Positions 1-6,939 of a stretch of DNA of 64,000 nucleotides are shown here, in pieces. The stretch lies in contig CALVBW010000030.1 of NCBI GenBank assembly GCA_944325945.1, positions 1 to 64,000 of the forward strand. The letters run 5' to 3'. Numbering within the stretch: the stretch's first letter is position 1; every line of letters starts with the position of its first letter. The translations under genes were made by a program, and so were the position numbers. The notes under the pieces were generated by a model, which worked only from the letters and a program-made list of their open reading frames with translations, ran no database searches and had not been told where the DNA came from. The stretch comes from Candidatus Gastranaerophilales bacterium (lineage in GTDB: Bacteria > Cyanobacteriota > Vampirovibrionia > Gastranaerophilales > Gastranaerophilaceae).

Positions 1-166
1 AATATGGATTTAAATAAGAATTTGAATACATTTGATAAAATTCAGAGGCTACAGGAACTGAACGAACATCAATTAAAACATTAATGTGATATTCTTTTAA
101 TTGGTTAAGAAAATCATCAATATTAGCAAAAGCAGAATACCCAATTGTATAGATTAGTCTATCCAT
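1..166 (-). CDS. DUF488 family protein, N-terminal part only
   Basis: Reading leftwards from an ATG at 166, the frame stays open for about 55 residues and runs off the window, so the C-terminal part is unseen. The visible order is that of DUF488 proteins: a first strand ending TIGYS, a short helix with FLNQLK, then a strand ending LIDVRS followed by proline. DUF488 members are small soluble proteins without a settled reaction. No Shine-Dalgarno is obvious. The stretch upstream holds only repeats. The family call rests on this short N-terminus alone. Confidence 0.6.
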   Translation of the reverse strand, partial: MDRLIYTIGYSAFANIDDFLNQLKEYHINVLIDVRSVPVASEFYQMYSNSYLNPY

Positions 167-286
167 ATCGACATTTTACAATATTTGTGAAAAAAATTAA
201 AGGTTTTGCGATATTAAATTTAAGAAATATGACATTAAAATCTCATTGATAATTTAGGATATCTCAATTTGCAAGCAAAAATAAAA

Positions 287-413
287 TTGCACTTTTTTGC
301 ACTTTATTGCACTGGGCTTATCTTTAAACACCTTGCCGATTTTAGCCTAATGTAGTTTTTAAAATTTACAAATGGAGTGCAAAAGAGTGCAAAAAATGAG
401 TACTTGAGTGCAA
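287..413. repeat. Phased TTGCACT / AGTGCAA repeat cluster
   Basis: TTGCACT occurs at 287, 297 and 307, exactly 10 bp apart. Its reverse complement AGTGCAA occurs at 376, 386 and 407, with steps of 10 and 21 bp. The two triplets face each other across about 62 bp. Steps of one or two helical turns suggest a protein binding array or the end of a lost element. No gene lies within 167-598. Confidence 0.6.
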
Positions 414-493
414 GAAAAGACCCATGCATCTCAATACTAAAAAACAGCCTCAATCGTGCTGTCTGTTTGATTTTTTATTAAAATTTCCCCCGT

Positions 494-556
494 CTCAATG
501 TCCCAGAAACCTATTACTCAATGTCCCAGAAACCTATTAGTCCCCGAAACCTATTA
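494..556. repeat. Tandem 23-bp direct repeats ending in GAAACCTATTA
   Basis: Two adjacent identical 23-bp units at 494-516 and 517-539 are followed by a shorter diverged unit at 540-556. All end in GAAACCTATTA. Multi-repeat ends of this kind occur in some insertion sequences, for example the IS21 group, but no transposase is visible here. Confidence 0.6.
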
Positions 557-565
557 CTGCAAAAT

Positions 566-595
566 AAAAGAGAGGTAAAATCTTACCTCTCTTTT
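566..595 (-). terminator. Rho-independent terminator after tRNA-Ile
   Basis: A stem AGAGAGGTAA paired with TTACCTCTCT is flanked by A and T runs. It lies directly 3' of the leftward tRNA-Ile and looks bidirectional. Confidence 0.75.
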
Positions 596-598
596 ATA

Positions 599-672
<74 letters not shown>

Positions 673-718
673 GTATATTTCTATTCTATTGTAAAAACTT
701 TTTTTATCAACCCTCAGG

Positions 719-795
719 CTGTGACCCTTATCAGACCTCTGACTCGACAACACTTAGTTGTCTCGTTCGGCACAGTGCTCTAACACCTGAAGCCC
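719..795 (-). pseudogene. Degraded tRNA-Ile-like remnant
   Basis: Beside the intact tRNA-Ile, the minus strand repeats pieces of it in order: a GGGCT start, a CAGGTG(G)TTAGAGC D-arm block, and the anticodon-loop sequence CTGATAAGGGT. The middle is replaced by a hairpin pairing GACAAC with GTTGTC. Acceptor and T arms no longer pair, so a functional tRNA is unlikely. Confidence 0.5.
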
Positions 796-941
796 GTATT
801 TCGGCAATTCTTAATTTATCATGGACATGTTTTAAAATCAAGTAGATGATTAAAATTTAATATTAAGAAAGGTTACAAATATTCCCATGCATTGAATTCA
901 CCACTTTAAAAAACCGTTATTATATATAACGAGGATTAACT

Positions 942-1850
942 ATGTCTATTGTAATTGATACAAATCTAGCATATCTTCAAAACCGCCTGAATTTATCTGC
1001 GGAAAAACTTGAGCTTTATCAGGGTAAATCAATTGAAGAAGTAATTGAAGCCGAAGCCGCAGCAGGCAACCAGCTTGCGGTTGAACTGGCAAATGAATTA
1101 CTGACTGATGTTAATCTGCTTATTGAAATTTTTAAACTTGCTGACCCTAATAACAAATTCATAATTCTTATGAATATGGATGAACAACAATTGAGAGAAT
1201 TCCTTCCGCTTATGGAACATAATGACCTTATTCAGGGATTAATGTATTTTACACAGGATAAACTTCTCAAAATGCTTGAAGAAGTCCCGCCGGAGCAACT
1301 TGTGGAAACCGTCCTGCAATTATTTTCACAAGAAGAAGTTATCAGCCTTGTTCCGGAAGAAGAATTAGATACAATACTTACCTACCATGATTTGGATAAA
1401 AACAAAGTTCTACAGCATTTGAAATCTATTCCGCCGGAATATATTGCGCAAATGCTTGAAAGCGTAACCGGAGAAGAAGTAGAAAATCAAAATCAACTTG
1501 CGATGATAAAACAAGTAGGCGATCTTAATCCTCTGGAATATAAAGATGCACTCACAAGCCTTCAACCTACACAAAAACAACAATTAACACTTTCTCTGGC
1601 CAAAGAAAATCCTGAACTTTACCAGCTGATTGATGCACGGGCTTATACAAATATGATTGACATCCATAAACAAAAGCCCGAAATCGTAAAAGCAATGAAT
1701 ATACTTGAAGATGAAGAATTGATTAAAATGATAGGTCAGCTTCCTAACGATTTAATGTCAATTGTAATCACCCAGCTTGATACTGAAATTTTTGCTGATC
1801 ATTTAATGAATAAAAATCCTGAAATCATTGCTGATATTATTGCCGGATAA
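942..1850 (+). CDS. Helical-repeat protein resembling MgtE-N/FliG armadillo folds
   Basis: The product is a soluble, acidic, almost wholly alpha-helical protein of 302 residues. It has no signal peptide or membrane segment. Short helical units recur, carrying phrases such as LLKMLEEVPPEQL, VLQHLKSIPPEY and LIKMIGQLPNDL. This cadence resembles the superhelical N-terminal domain of MgtE and the FliG middle domain, which are protein-interaction scaffolds. No metal-site, CBS or transmembrane part follows, so it is not a transporter. The ATG sits behind a weak GAGG. The 3' end overlaps the convergent cinA-like gene by 48 bp. The function is unknown and the fold call is inference from pattern. Confidence 0.65.
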   Translation: MSIVIDTNLAYLQNRLNLSAEKLELYQGKSIEEVIEAEAAAGNQLAVELANELLTDVNLLIEIFKLADPNNKFIILMNMDEQQLREFLPLMEHNDLIQGLMYFTQDKLLKMLEEVPPEQLVETVLQLFSQEEVISLVPEEELDTILTYHDLDKNKVLQHLKSIPPEYIAQMLESVTGEEVENQNQLAMIKQVGDLNPLEYKDALTSLQPTQKQQLTLSLAKENPELYQLIDARAYTNMIDIHKQKPEIVKAMNILEDEELIKMIGQLPNDLMSIVITQLDTEIFADHLMNKNPEIIADIIAG

Positions 1851-2309
1851 TACATCATACGCAAGATTTACGGCATGCTCAGCGAATTGTCGTTTCATTT
1901 CACATCTCTCTATATCCGGATTTAATAAAACTTTTTTAACATAAGTTTTATCTTGATATTTGCAAGATATATAACAAAGTCCTACGGGTTTTTCAACCGT
2001 TCCTCCGGTCGGGCCGGCAATTCCGGTTGTGCAAAGTGCTATATCACAGCCGGTTCTTTTCATCAAACCTTCTGCCATTTCTCTTGCACATTCTTCGCTG
2101 ACTGCACCATACTTTTCAAGAGTTTCCATGCTTACACCAAGAACCTCGCGTTTTGCCTCATTTGCATAAGTCACAAAATTAAGCTTTGTATATGCGGAAC
2201 TGCCGGATACATCCGTCAAAATAGAGCTTAAAAGTCCGCCGGTACACGATTCCGCCGTTGATATAATTAATTTTTTTTCTATTAACAGTTTTGTTAATTT
2301 TTCTATCAT
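1803..2309 (-). CDS. pncC: CinA C-terminal domain protein (nicotinamide-nucleotide amidase type)
   Basis: This is a stand-alone CinA C-terminal domain, the PncC type, which deamidates nicotinamide mononucleotide to nicotinate mononucleotide in pyridine-nucleotide salvage. The core motif TAESCTGGLL is near the N-terminus, and the later TTGIAGPTGG and KPVGLCYIS segments are intact. The N-terminal molybdopterin-binding-like half of full CinA is absent. The start at 2309 (MIEKLTKLL) matches the family. The frame is open to 2336, but those nine extra residues look non-native. It diverges from dnaB and converges with the 942 gene. The family is secure; the in vivo substrate is inferred. Confidence 0.88.
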   Translation of the reverse strand: MIEKLTKLLIEKKLIISTAESCTGGLLSSILTDVSGSSAYTKLNFVTYANEAKREVLGVSMETLEKYGAVSEECAREMAEGLMKRTGCDIALCTTGIAGPTGGTVEKPVGLCYISCKYQDKTYVKKVLLNPDIERCEMKRQFAEHAVNLAYDVLSGNNISNDFRIFIH

Positions 2310-2384
2310 AATTAAAATATATTTTAACATGGGCATGACAAATTTTCATCTTGTTATATCATGTTAAATACGAAGGGGAATAGC

Positions 2385-3758
2385 ATGCCAGCAGTCAAAG
2401 AAAAAATCAATGAAGGCAATCTTCTGCCGCAGAATATAGAAGCGGAAGAAGCGGTTTTGGGCGCAATTCTTGTAAACCCTGAGGTTTTGACAAAAGTTGT
2501 AGAGACCTTAAAGCCTGAAAGTTTTTATAAACCTGCACACAAATATGTATACGAAGCAATGCTTCAACTTTTCAACAGCAATGAACGGATTGACCTTGTG
2601 TCCGTATCTGATGTATTGAGTTACAATTCAAAACTTGAAGCTGTAGGCGGACGTGCATTTATAAACGATTTAAGCTACAAAACTATTACAACATCAAATA
2701 TTGAATACTATGCAAGAATAGTACAGGAAAAAGCAGTAAAAAGAGCTCTTATCAACGCCGGAAGTGAAATAGTATCTTTTGGATACGACATGAACCCCAT
2801 TGATGAATCACTGGAAAGTGCCGAAAAATTAATATTTGACATTGCCTCCAAAAAAGCCACTACGGATTTAAGCCATATAAAAGACCTTGTGATGACCTCA
2901 TACCAGAAAATGGAATACCGCTACGAACACAGGGATGAATTAAGCGGATTAAGAACCGATTTTTATGAGCTTGACAACATGACAAGCGGACTTCAAAAAT
3001 CAGACTTAATAATTCTTGCGGCACGTCCTTCAATGGGAAAAACAGCGTTTGCGCTTAATATTGCGCAAAATGTTGCAATAAAAGAAAAAGTTCCCGTTGC
3101 GATATTCTCACTTGAAATGTCAAAGGAACAGCTTGTTCAGCGTATGTTATGCTCACAGGCAGAAGTTGATACCCAGCGTATTAAAACAGGCAATATGAAC
3201 CAAAAAGACTGGGACAAAATCGTAAACGCAATGAACGATTTTGCAAATGCACCTATCTTTATTGATGATACAAGCGGTTGCACCCTAACTGATATCAGAG
3301 CAAAATGCCGAAGATTAAAAATGGAACAAAAAGATTTAGGCTTAGTTGTAATAGACTATTTGCAATTGATGGAAAGTACAGGCAGAGAAGATCGTATGCA
3401 GCAGATTTCAGCCATATCAAGGGGGTTGAAAACTCTTGCGCGTGAACTTGATGTACCGGTAATTGCACTTTCACAATTGTCACGTGCTGTTGAATCCAGA
3501 ACCGATAAACGTCCGATGTTGTCAGACTTGAGAGAATCAGGTGCAATTGAACAGGATGCGGATATTGTTATGTTTATATATCGTCAGGAATATTACCAGA
3601 AAAATGATGAAGAAGCCGAAGTCGCAAAAGCCGCATCCAAAGGCGAATCCGAAATTATTATTGCAAAACACAGAAACGGACCCGTCGGTAAAGTTGATCT
3701 TTTATTCCAGGCCAGCATAACAAAATTCAAAAACCCTATTAAAACTGACGTGTTTTAA
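2385..3758 (+). CDS. dnaB: Replicative DNA helicase DnaB
   Basis: This hexameric 5'-3' helicase unwinds DNA at the replication fork. Its N-terminal domain opens with LPQNIEAEEAVLG, the usual DnaB start. The RecA-like C-terminal domain has Walker A ARPSMGKTAF, Walker B VVIDYLQLM, the arginine-rich DLRESGAIEQDAD segment and the terminal AKHRNGPVG. The length of 457 residues is normal. The start at 2385 is preferred over the upstream in-frame ATG at 2361 because AAGGGG lies just before it. No intein is present. A DciA-type loader gene (17763) lies in the same window. Confidence 0.97.
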   Translation: MPAVKEKINEGNLLPQNIEAEEAVLGAILVNPEVLTKVVETLKPESFYKPAHKYVYEAMLQLFNSNERIDLVSVSDVLSYNSKLEAVGGRAFINDLSYKTITTSNIEYYARIVQEKAVKRALINAGSEIVSFGYDMNPIDESLESAEKLIFDIASKKATTDLSHIKDLVMTSYQKMEYRYEHRDELSGLRTDFYELDNMTSGLQKSDLIILAARPSMGKTAFALNIAQNVAIKEKVPVAIFSLEMSKEQLVQRMLCSQAEVDTQRIKTGNMNQKDWDKIVNAMNDFANAPIFIDDTSGCTLTDIRAKCRRLKMEQKDLGLVVIDYLQLMESTGREDRMQQISAISRGLKTLARELDVPVIALSQLSRAVESRTDKRPMLSDLRESGAIEQDADIVMFIYRQEYYQKNDEEAEVAKAASKGESEIIIAKHRNGPVGKVDLLFQASITKFKNPIKTDVF

Positions 3759-3782
3759 TTTTCATAATATTTCCTGTTTTTG

Positions 3783-3811
3783 TTGACATATTTAAAAAAA
3801 TAATATAAAAT
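3783..3811 (+). promoter_or_regulatory. Promoter of the small-peptide RNA
   Basis: A perfect TTGACA (3783-3788) is followed by overlapping -10 candidates: TATAAA with a 15-bp spacer, or TAAAAT at 3806-3811 with 17 bp. Transcription would start near 3818, about 68 nt before the peptide ATG. Confidence 0.7.
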
Positions 3812-3833
3812 AAACTCTGAGGGTAAACTCCAA

Positions 3834-3879
3834 ACCTCCGCAGCACACTCATTTGTGAAGAAATAGGCTGAAGGGAGGT
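3834..3879 (+). promoter_or_regulatory. Stem that sequesters the ribosome binding site
   Basis: ACCTCC at 3834-3839 is complementary to the Shine-Dalgarno GGAGGT at 3874-3879. The stem continues with CAGC (3841-3844) paired to GCTG (3867-3870). The 5' leader can thus hide a near-perfect ribosome binding site, as in several type I toxin mRNAs. Confidence 0.6.
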
Positions 3880-3885
3880 GATAAT

Positions 3886-3960
3886 ATGACCAAAAACATA
3901 ATAAAAAGTGCTGCCATTGCACTGAGAGCACTTTTTAAAATTATTTTAATTTGGTTATAG
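3886..3960 (+). CDS. 24-residue hydrophobic peptide, candidate type I toxin
   Basis: An ATG at 3886, seven bases after a very strong GGAGGTG, opens a 24-codon frame that ends in TAG at 3958-3960. The peptide starts with MTKNIIKSAAIALRALFK and finishes with a hydrophobic IILIWL tail. It is basic and amphipathic, the typical look of membrane-acting type I toxins such as Fst, Ldr or AapA. It has its own consensus promoter, a leader that masks the ribosome binding site, an opposing promoter downstream, and a terminator for the antisense RNA inside the frame. I recognise no specific family. A leader peptide or a structural RNA with a chance frame are alternatives. Confidence 0.55.
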   Translation: MTKNIIKSAAIALRALFKIILIWL

Positions 3961-4010
3961 GGAGTGAAGAACGGTTTCAGGAATTGCGGTTTCTGGAGCC
4001 GTTTCCCTAT
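3900..4010 (-). ncRNA. Candidate antisense RNA opposite the small peptide
   Basis: A leftward RNA of about 110 nt is predicted from the promoter at 4017-4044. It would be fully complementary to the 3' part of the peptide mRNA and end at the hairpin AAAAAGTGCT/AGCACTTTTT (3936-3927 paired with 3912-3903), which is followed on this strand by a T-rich tail. Its first 60 nt contain a stem pairing TATAGGGA with TCCCTATA (3956-3963 and 4004-4011). Transcription is inferred only. Confidence 0.55.
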
Positions 4011-4016
4011 ATTTAT

Positions 4017-4044
4017 ATTATAACTCATTTTTGGAGTTTGTCAA
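4017..4044 (-). promoter_or_regulatory. Consensus antisense promoter
   Basis: On the minus strand a perfect TTGACA (4044-4039) and a perfect TATAAT (4022-4017) are separated by 16 bp. No annotated leftward gene follows for more than 1.6 kb, so its product should be the antisense RNA. Confidence 0.75.
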
Positions 4045-4077
4045 TTGGCGGTAAAAAACTATCATAATATACTAAGG

Positions 4078-4284
4078 CTATTTTTTAACAAATTCAAGGT
4101 TATAACCTAAAATATCTGCGAGCAATTCTGCCTCCTTAAAGGTTAGCGTTTCACGTCGAATTTTTCCGGCAAGACCGTCAGGAGTATATTTTTTGCCGCA
4201 TTTTTCCGTCATCATTACGGCTAAATCCTTTATATATACATCATTCAATGTTATAAAAGCTTTAAGTTTACTTTTTGTACTCAT
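4078..4284 (-). CDS. Small Cro/C1-like helix-turn-helix protein
   Basis: The 68-residue product begins MSTKSKLKAF and consists of one helix-turn-helix fold. A helix with VYIKDLAVMM is followed by KYTPDGLAGKI as the likely recognition helix, then the TLTFKEAELLADILGY block seen in small XRE-like repressors. The start at 4284 is chosen because ATGACA-17-TATAAT ends 7 nt before it. The upstream in-frame ATG at 4320 would fall inside the -35 box. A 40-bp palindrome lies just upstream, a likely operator, so autoregulation is plausible. It might regulate the adjacent peptide locus or the divergent gene at 4405. Confidence 0.7.
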   Translation of the reverse strand: MSTKSKLKAFITLNDVYIKDLAVMMTEKCGKKYTPDGLAGKIRRETLTFKEAELLADILGYNLEFVKK

Positions 4285-4291
4285 AATTTTT

Positions 4292-4320
4292 ATTATATCT
4301 ATCTTGACATTTTCTGTCAT
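4292..4320 (-). promoter_or_regulatory. Promoter of the small HTH gene, predicted leaderless
   Basis: ATGACA (-35, 4320-4315), a 17-bp spacer and TATAAT (-10, 4297-4292) are followed by the ATG 7 nt later. The transcript should start at or next to the start codon. Confidence 0.65.
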
Positions 4321-4332
4321 TAGTTATAAAAT

Positions 4333-4372
4333 ATACTTAAATTTTTAAGTATAAACTTAAAAATTTAAGTAT
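4333..4372. repeat. Perfect 18-bp inverted repeat, probable operator
   Basis: Arms 4333-4350 and 4355-4372 are perfect reverse complements around the spacer ATAA. Each arm contains ACTTAAA and TTTAAGT, so four half-sites are present. It lies between the divergent genes starting at 4284 and 4405 and has no T-tract, favouring an operator over a terminator. Confidence 0.75.
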
Positions 4373-4404
4373 TAGATGTAACATAAAATTACAGATTGGA
4401 CATT

Positions 4405-4599
4405 ATGCATAAAAAACTGAAAACGATTTTTAATGAACTGTGCCATGTAAGATATCTGTACCAAATAATGCTGGAAGCACTTAACTATTGCATTGAAAAT
4501 GAATTAGAATGCGGACACATCAACGAACTGAATAACATTATTAAAACCAAATTCAGAGAATTAATAAACGAACTTGACTATTTAATTATGGATTTATAA
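4405..4599 (+). CDS. Small helical protein of unknown function
   Basis: The frame encodes 64 residues from ATG 4405 (MHKKLKTIFNEL); a TTG at 4396 is an alternative start. It is predicted to be two long helices rich in Leu, Asn and Glu, with two cysteines, no signal peptide and no membrane segment. There is no good Shine-Dalgarno. It lies 50 bp before the soluble kinase gene and beyond the large palindrome, so it may share the HTH protein's control. No family is recognised. Confidence 0.5.
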   Translation: MHKKLKTIFNELCHVRYLYQIMLEALNYCIENELECGHINELNNIIKTKFRELINELDYLIMDL

Positions 4600-4613
4600 A
4601 TATATTGTTAATT

Positions 4614-4644
4614 TTGAGCAAAACGCAGCAAAATTTGTTATAAT
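4614..4644 (+). promoter_or_regulatory. Promoter of the kinase gene, predicted leaderless
   Basis: A perfect TATAAT at 4639-4644 ends 6 nt before the ATG at 4651, with TTGAGC 19 bp upstream. There is no ribosome binding site. Confidence 0.55.
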
Positions 4645-4650
4645 CAAAAT

Positions 4651-5364
4651 ATGGACAACTATGAAGATTTTATATCAACCGTAAGCCATGAATTAAGGAC
4701 ACCTCTAACATCTATCAGGGGGTTTGCCCAGACAATGCTGACATCATGGGACAAACTGGATGACGAAAGCAAGAAAAAATTCCTGAAGATTATAGAAGAT
4801 CAATCCAACAGACTTATCGGGTTAGTGGAAAATATGCTTTCCGTCACAAAACTGCATTCCGAAAAAGAAATTCTTATCTTTAAAGAAGCAAATTTAAAAA
4901 CGCTGATTGAGCCGGTTATAGATATCATAAAAACAGCATATCCGACGCATAAATTTGAATTTAATTTTAATGAAAACACGCCGAATATAATTGTAGATAA
5001 AGACAAATTCCAGCAAATAATGACGAATTTGATAGAAAATGCCGCGAAATATTCAAATGAAAACACGACAATAACAATAACAACCGAACCTGCCGGAGAT
5101 TACGTTTCAATAAAAGTAGCCGACCGCGGGGTAGGAATTTTGCCGGAGAATTACAACAAAATTTTCACAAAATTTTCCAGAATAGACAACCCCCTGACCA
5201 GAAAAGTTCAAGGGAGCGGACTGGGGCTTTACATAACCAAAAATCTTGTTGAAAAAATGGACGGCAGGATATCAGTCATTTCAGGTGACGGCGAAACCAC
5301 ATTTGAAATTTTGTTTCCTGTCAAAAGCGTTGAAGAACAGGCGAGGGTAAAATGCAATCGGTAA
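4651..5364 (+). CDS. Soluble sensor histidine kinase without a sensor domain
   Basis: The 237-residue protein begins almost directly at the HisKA domain, with the phospho-acceptor box SHELRTPL (His13). A HATPase domain follows with N box NLIENAAKYS, G1 box DRGVGI and G2 box GSGLGLYI. All catalytic boxes are intact, but there is no input domain, membrane span or signal peptide. It must therefore receive its signal from a partner. The next gene starts inside its last codons (13-bp overlap), implying translational coupling with the REC-GGDEF-like-REC protein, its probable target. The first in-frame ATG follows a -10 box directly, so the short N-terminus appears genuine. Confidence 0.9.
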   Translation: MDNYEDFISTVSHELRTPLTSIRGFAQTMLTSWDKLDDESKKKFLKIIEDQSNRLIGLVENMLSVTKLHSEKEILIFKEANLKTLIEPVIDIIKTAYPTHKFEFNFNENTPNIIVDKDKFQQIMTNLIENAAKYSNENTTITITTEPAGDYVSIKVADRGVGILPENYNKIFTKFSRIDNPLTRKVQGSGLGLYITKNLVEKMDGRISVISGDGETTFEILFPVKSVEEQARVKCNR

Positions 5365-6635
5365 CATTGTTGATAGATAAAAGGCGTGAGCTTTCAACCA
5401 AATATAAAAAGTTACTGGAGAATGATACAAATATTGTACTTGTATCAAAAAACCTTATATCGGCAATGAAAACCATTCAAGACACCGAACCTGATGTAAT
5501 AATTATTTCCGACAGCATAGACAGTGACCTTTCGGATTACTGCAAAAAAATTCGGGCATTGACTTATAACATGCGGCCGGTCATTATTGCGATTTCAAAA
5601 TCTGCAGAAGTTGACGACCGTTTAAAGGTTTTAGAAAACGGTGCGGATGATTTTATAAGCGAGCCGGTAAATTCCGAAGAGTTTGTAATGAGGATAAAGG
5701 CACATCTAAGACGCGAATTTGAATCAAACCTTGATTCCAAAAAGCTTTTACCGAACAAAAATTATTCTTTAAGAGCGCTCAAACGAATTATAAAATCGAA
5801 AAATTCATGGGCGGCAATGCTTGTAACCATTGATAATTTTGAAAATTATAAAGAAACCTACACAGAACTTGCCTCCAATAAATTAATCCAAACTTTCTGC
5901 GCAATTATTCAATCGGCACTGAATAAAGATGACTATCTCGGGCTTGTATCTGACAATGAATTTTTAATTCTCACCGATATGTACAAAGCAGATAAAATAG
6001 CAAATTATCTGACTTTTGCAATTGATTCGGTATCACCGAAATTTTATTCATATGAAGATGTAAACCGCGGATATATGATAATGCAGGGGGATGAATTTGC
6101 CGGCAGAAGAGGTGAATTTATCCATACAACAATAGGCGTTGTAACAAATGAATTTAATAATTTTACTAATGTTACTCAATTGATAAACGCCCTTGTCCAA
6201 ACACGGAATATGGCACACATTCCTACACGGTCCAACTATTTGATAGAACGCCCTAAAATTTCTGCAGAAAACGCCGTTTTTGAAAAAAAATACAATAACA
6301 AAATCTGTATTATAGAACCGGACGATGCCATGAATACCCTTTTAAAAACCATTCTGGAGCTTCAGGGGTATGAAATTATAACAAACCACAAAAAAATAAC
6401 TCCGGCGGTTATTATCCTTGATGCGGGGGATGTTGCATCCCAAAAAGGATTGGATCTTTGTAAAAAATTGAAAACCGACGAAAGACTTTTAAATTCCAAA
6501 TTAATAGTGACATCAATATTTCACGATAAAGAAACCGTTCTGAACTGTGGTGCGGATTTATATATGCCGAAACCATACGAATTACCCCATCTTATAAAAT
6601 GGGTAGACGCTTTTGTGAGAGAATTTAACCGATAA
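5352..6635 (+). CDS. REC - degenerate GGDEF - REC response protein
   Basis: The 427-residue protein has three parts. The first receiver (about 1-120) has VIIISDSIDSDLSD, where the usual phospho-aspartate position is offset by a serine. The middle domain (about 140-300) has the fold pattern of a diguanylate cyclase, but its signature is SDNEF instead of GGDEF, so cyclase activity is unlikely. The C-terminal receiver (about 310-427) is canonical: acidic EPDD, phospho-Asp in VIILDAGD, Thr/Ser in LIVTS and Lys in MPKPYEL. It overlaps the upstream kinase gene and probably receives its phosphate. The 3' end overlaps the convergent RHH gene by 11 bp. Its output is unknown. Confidence 0.8.
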   Translation: MQSVTLLIDKRRELSTKYKKLLENDTNIVLVSKNLISAMKTIQDTEPDVIIISDSIDSDLSDYCKKIRALTYNMRPVIIAISKSAEVDDRLKVLENGADDFISEPVNSEEFVMRIKAHLRREFESNLDSKKLLPNKNYSLRALKRIIKSKNSWAAMLVTIDNFENYKETYTELASNKLIQTFCAIIQSALNKDDYLGLVSDNEFLILTDMYKADKIANYLTFAIDSVSPKFYSYEDVNRGYMIMQGDEFAGRRGEFIHTTIGVVTNEFNNFTNVTQLINALVQTRNMAHIPTRSNYLIERPKISAENAVFEKKYNNKICIIEPDDAMNTLLKTILELQGYEIITNHKKITPAVIILDAGDVASQKGLDLCKKLKTDERLLNSKLIVTSIFHDKETVLNCGADLYMPKPYELPHLIKWVDAFVREFNR

Positions 6636-6813
6636 GCTCTTCAAGCTTTTCAGCATTAGTTGATGCTGCCTTTGCCTGAGACGCGGAAATTCTTCTCATA
6701 TAAGTTCTCAAAGCTTCTCTAATCAATTCGCTGCGTGATCTTTGTTCTGTTAAAGCAAGTCCGTCAACTTTATTCAAAAAGTCATCCGGCATAGTTACCA
6801 AAATTTTTGCCAT
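6625..6813 (-). CDS. Ribbon-helix-helix (CopG/Arc-type) DNA-binding protein
   Basis: The 62-residue protein has the RHH layout: an N-terminal strand AKILVTMPDDFL, helix 1 ending near the turn EQRSRSELIREAL, and helix 2 with RTYMRR. SRSELIREAL is the classic CopG/NikR-like core. A short charged tail follows. The start has GAGGAAA 8-10 nt upstream. No toxin gene is adjacent, so it is more likely a stand-alone regulator than an antitoxin. Its target is unknown. Confidence 0.85.
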   Translation of the reverse strand: MAKILVTMPDDFLNKVDGLALTEQRSRSELIREALRTYMRRISASQAKAASTNAEKLEELIG

Positions 6814-6939
6814 AAACCATTTCCTCTTTACATGTATTTTACCACATTATATAATATTCCGCAACAGGATTAAGTCATATCGGTTATGGACAAAATACAG
6901 GAGTTTGAATAATATAATTCAATAAGAAAGGAGAGTCTT

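Noticed and set aside
2361-2384. Upstream ATG of dnaB at 2361
   Set aside because: The ribosome binding site AAGGGG lies between 2361 and 2385, so translation starts at 2385.
3886-3960. Plus-strand hairpin 3903-3936 as a simple terminator of dnaB
   Set aside because: It is 145 bp past the dnaB stop, beyond a new consensus promoter, and its T-run and context suit the antisense RNA on the minus strand better.
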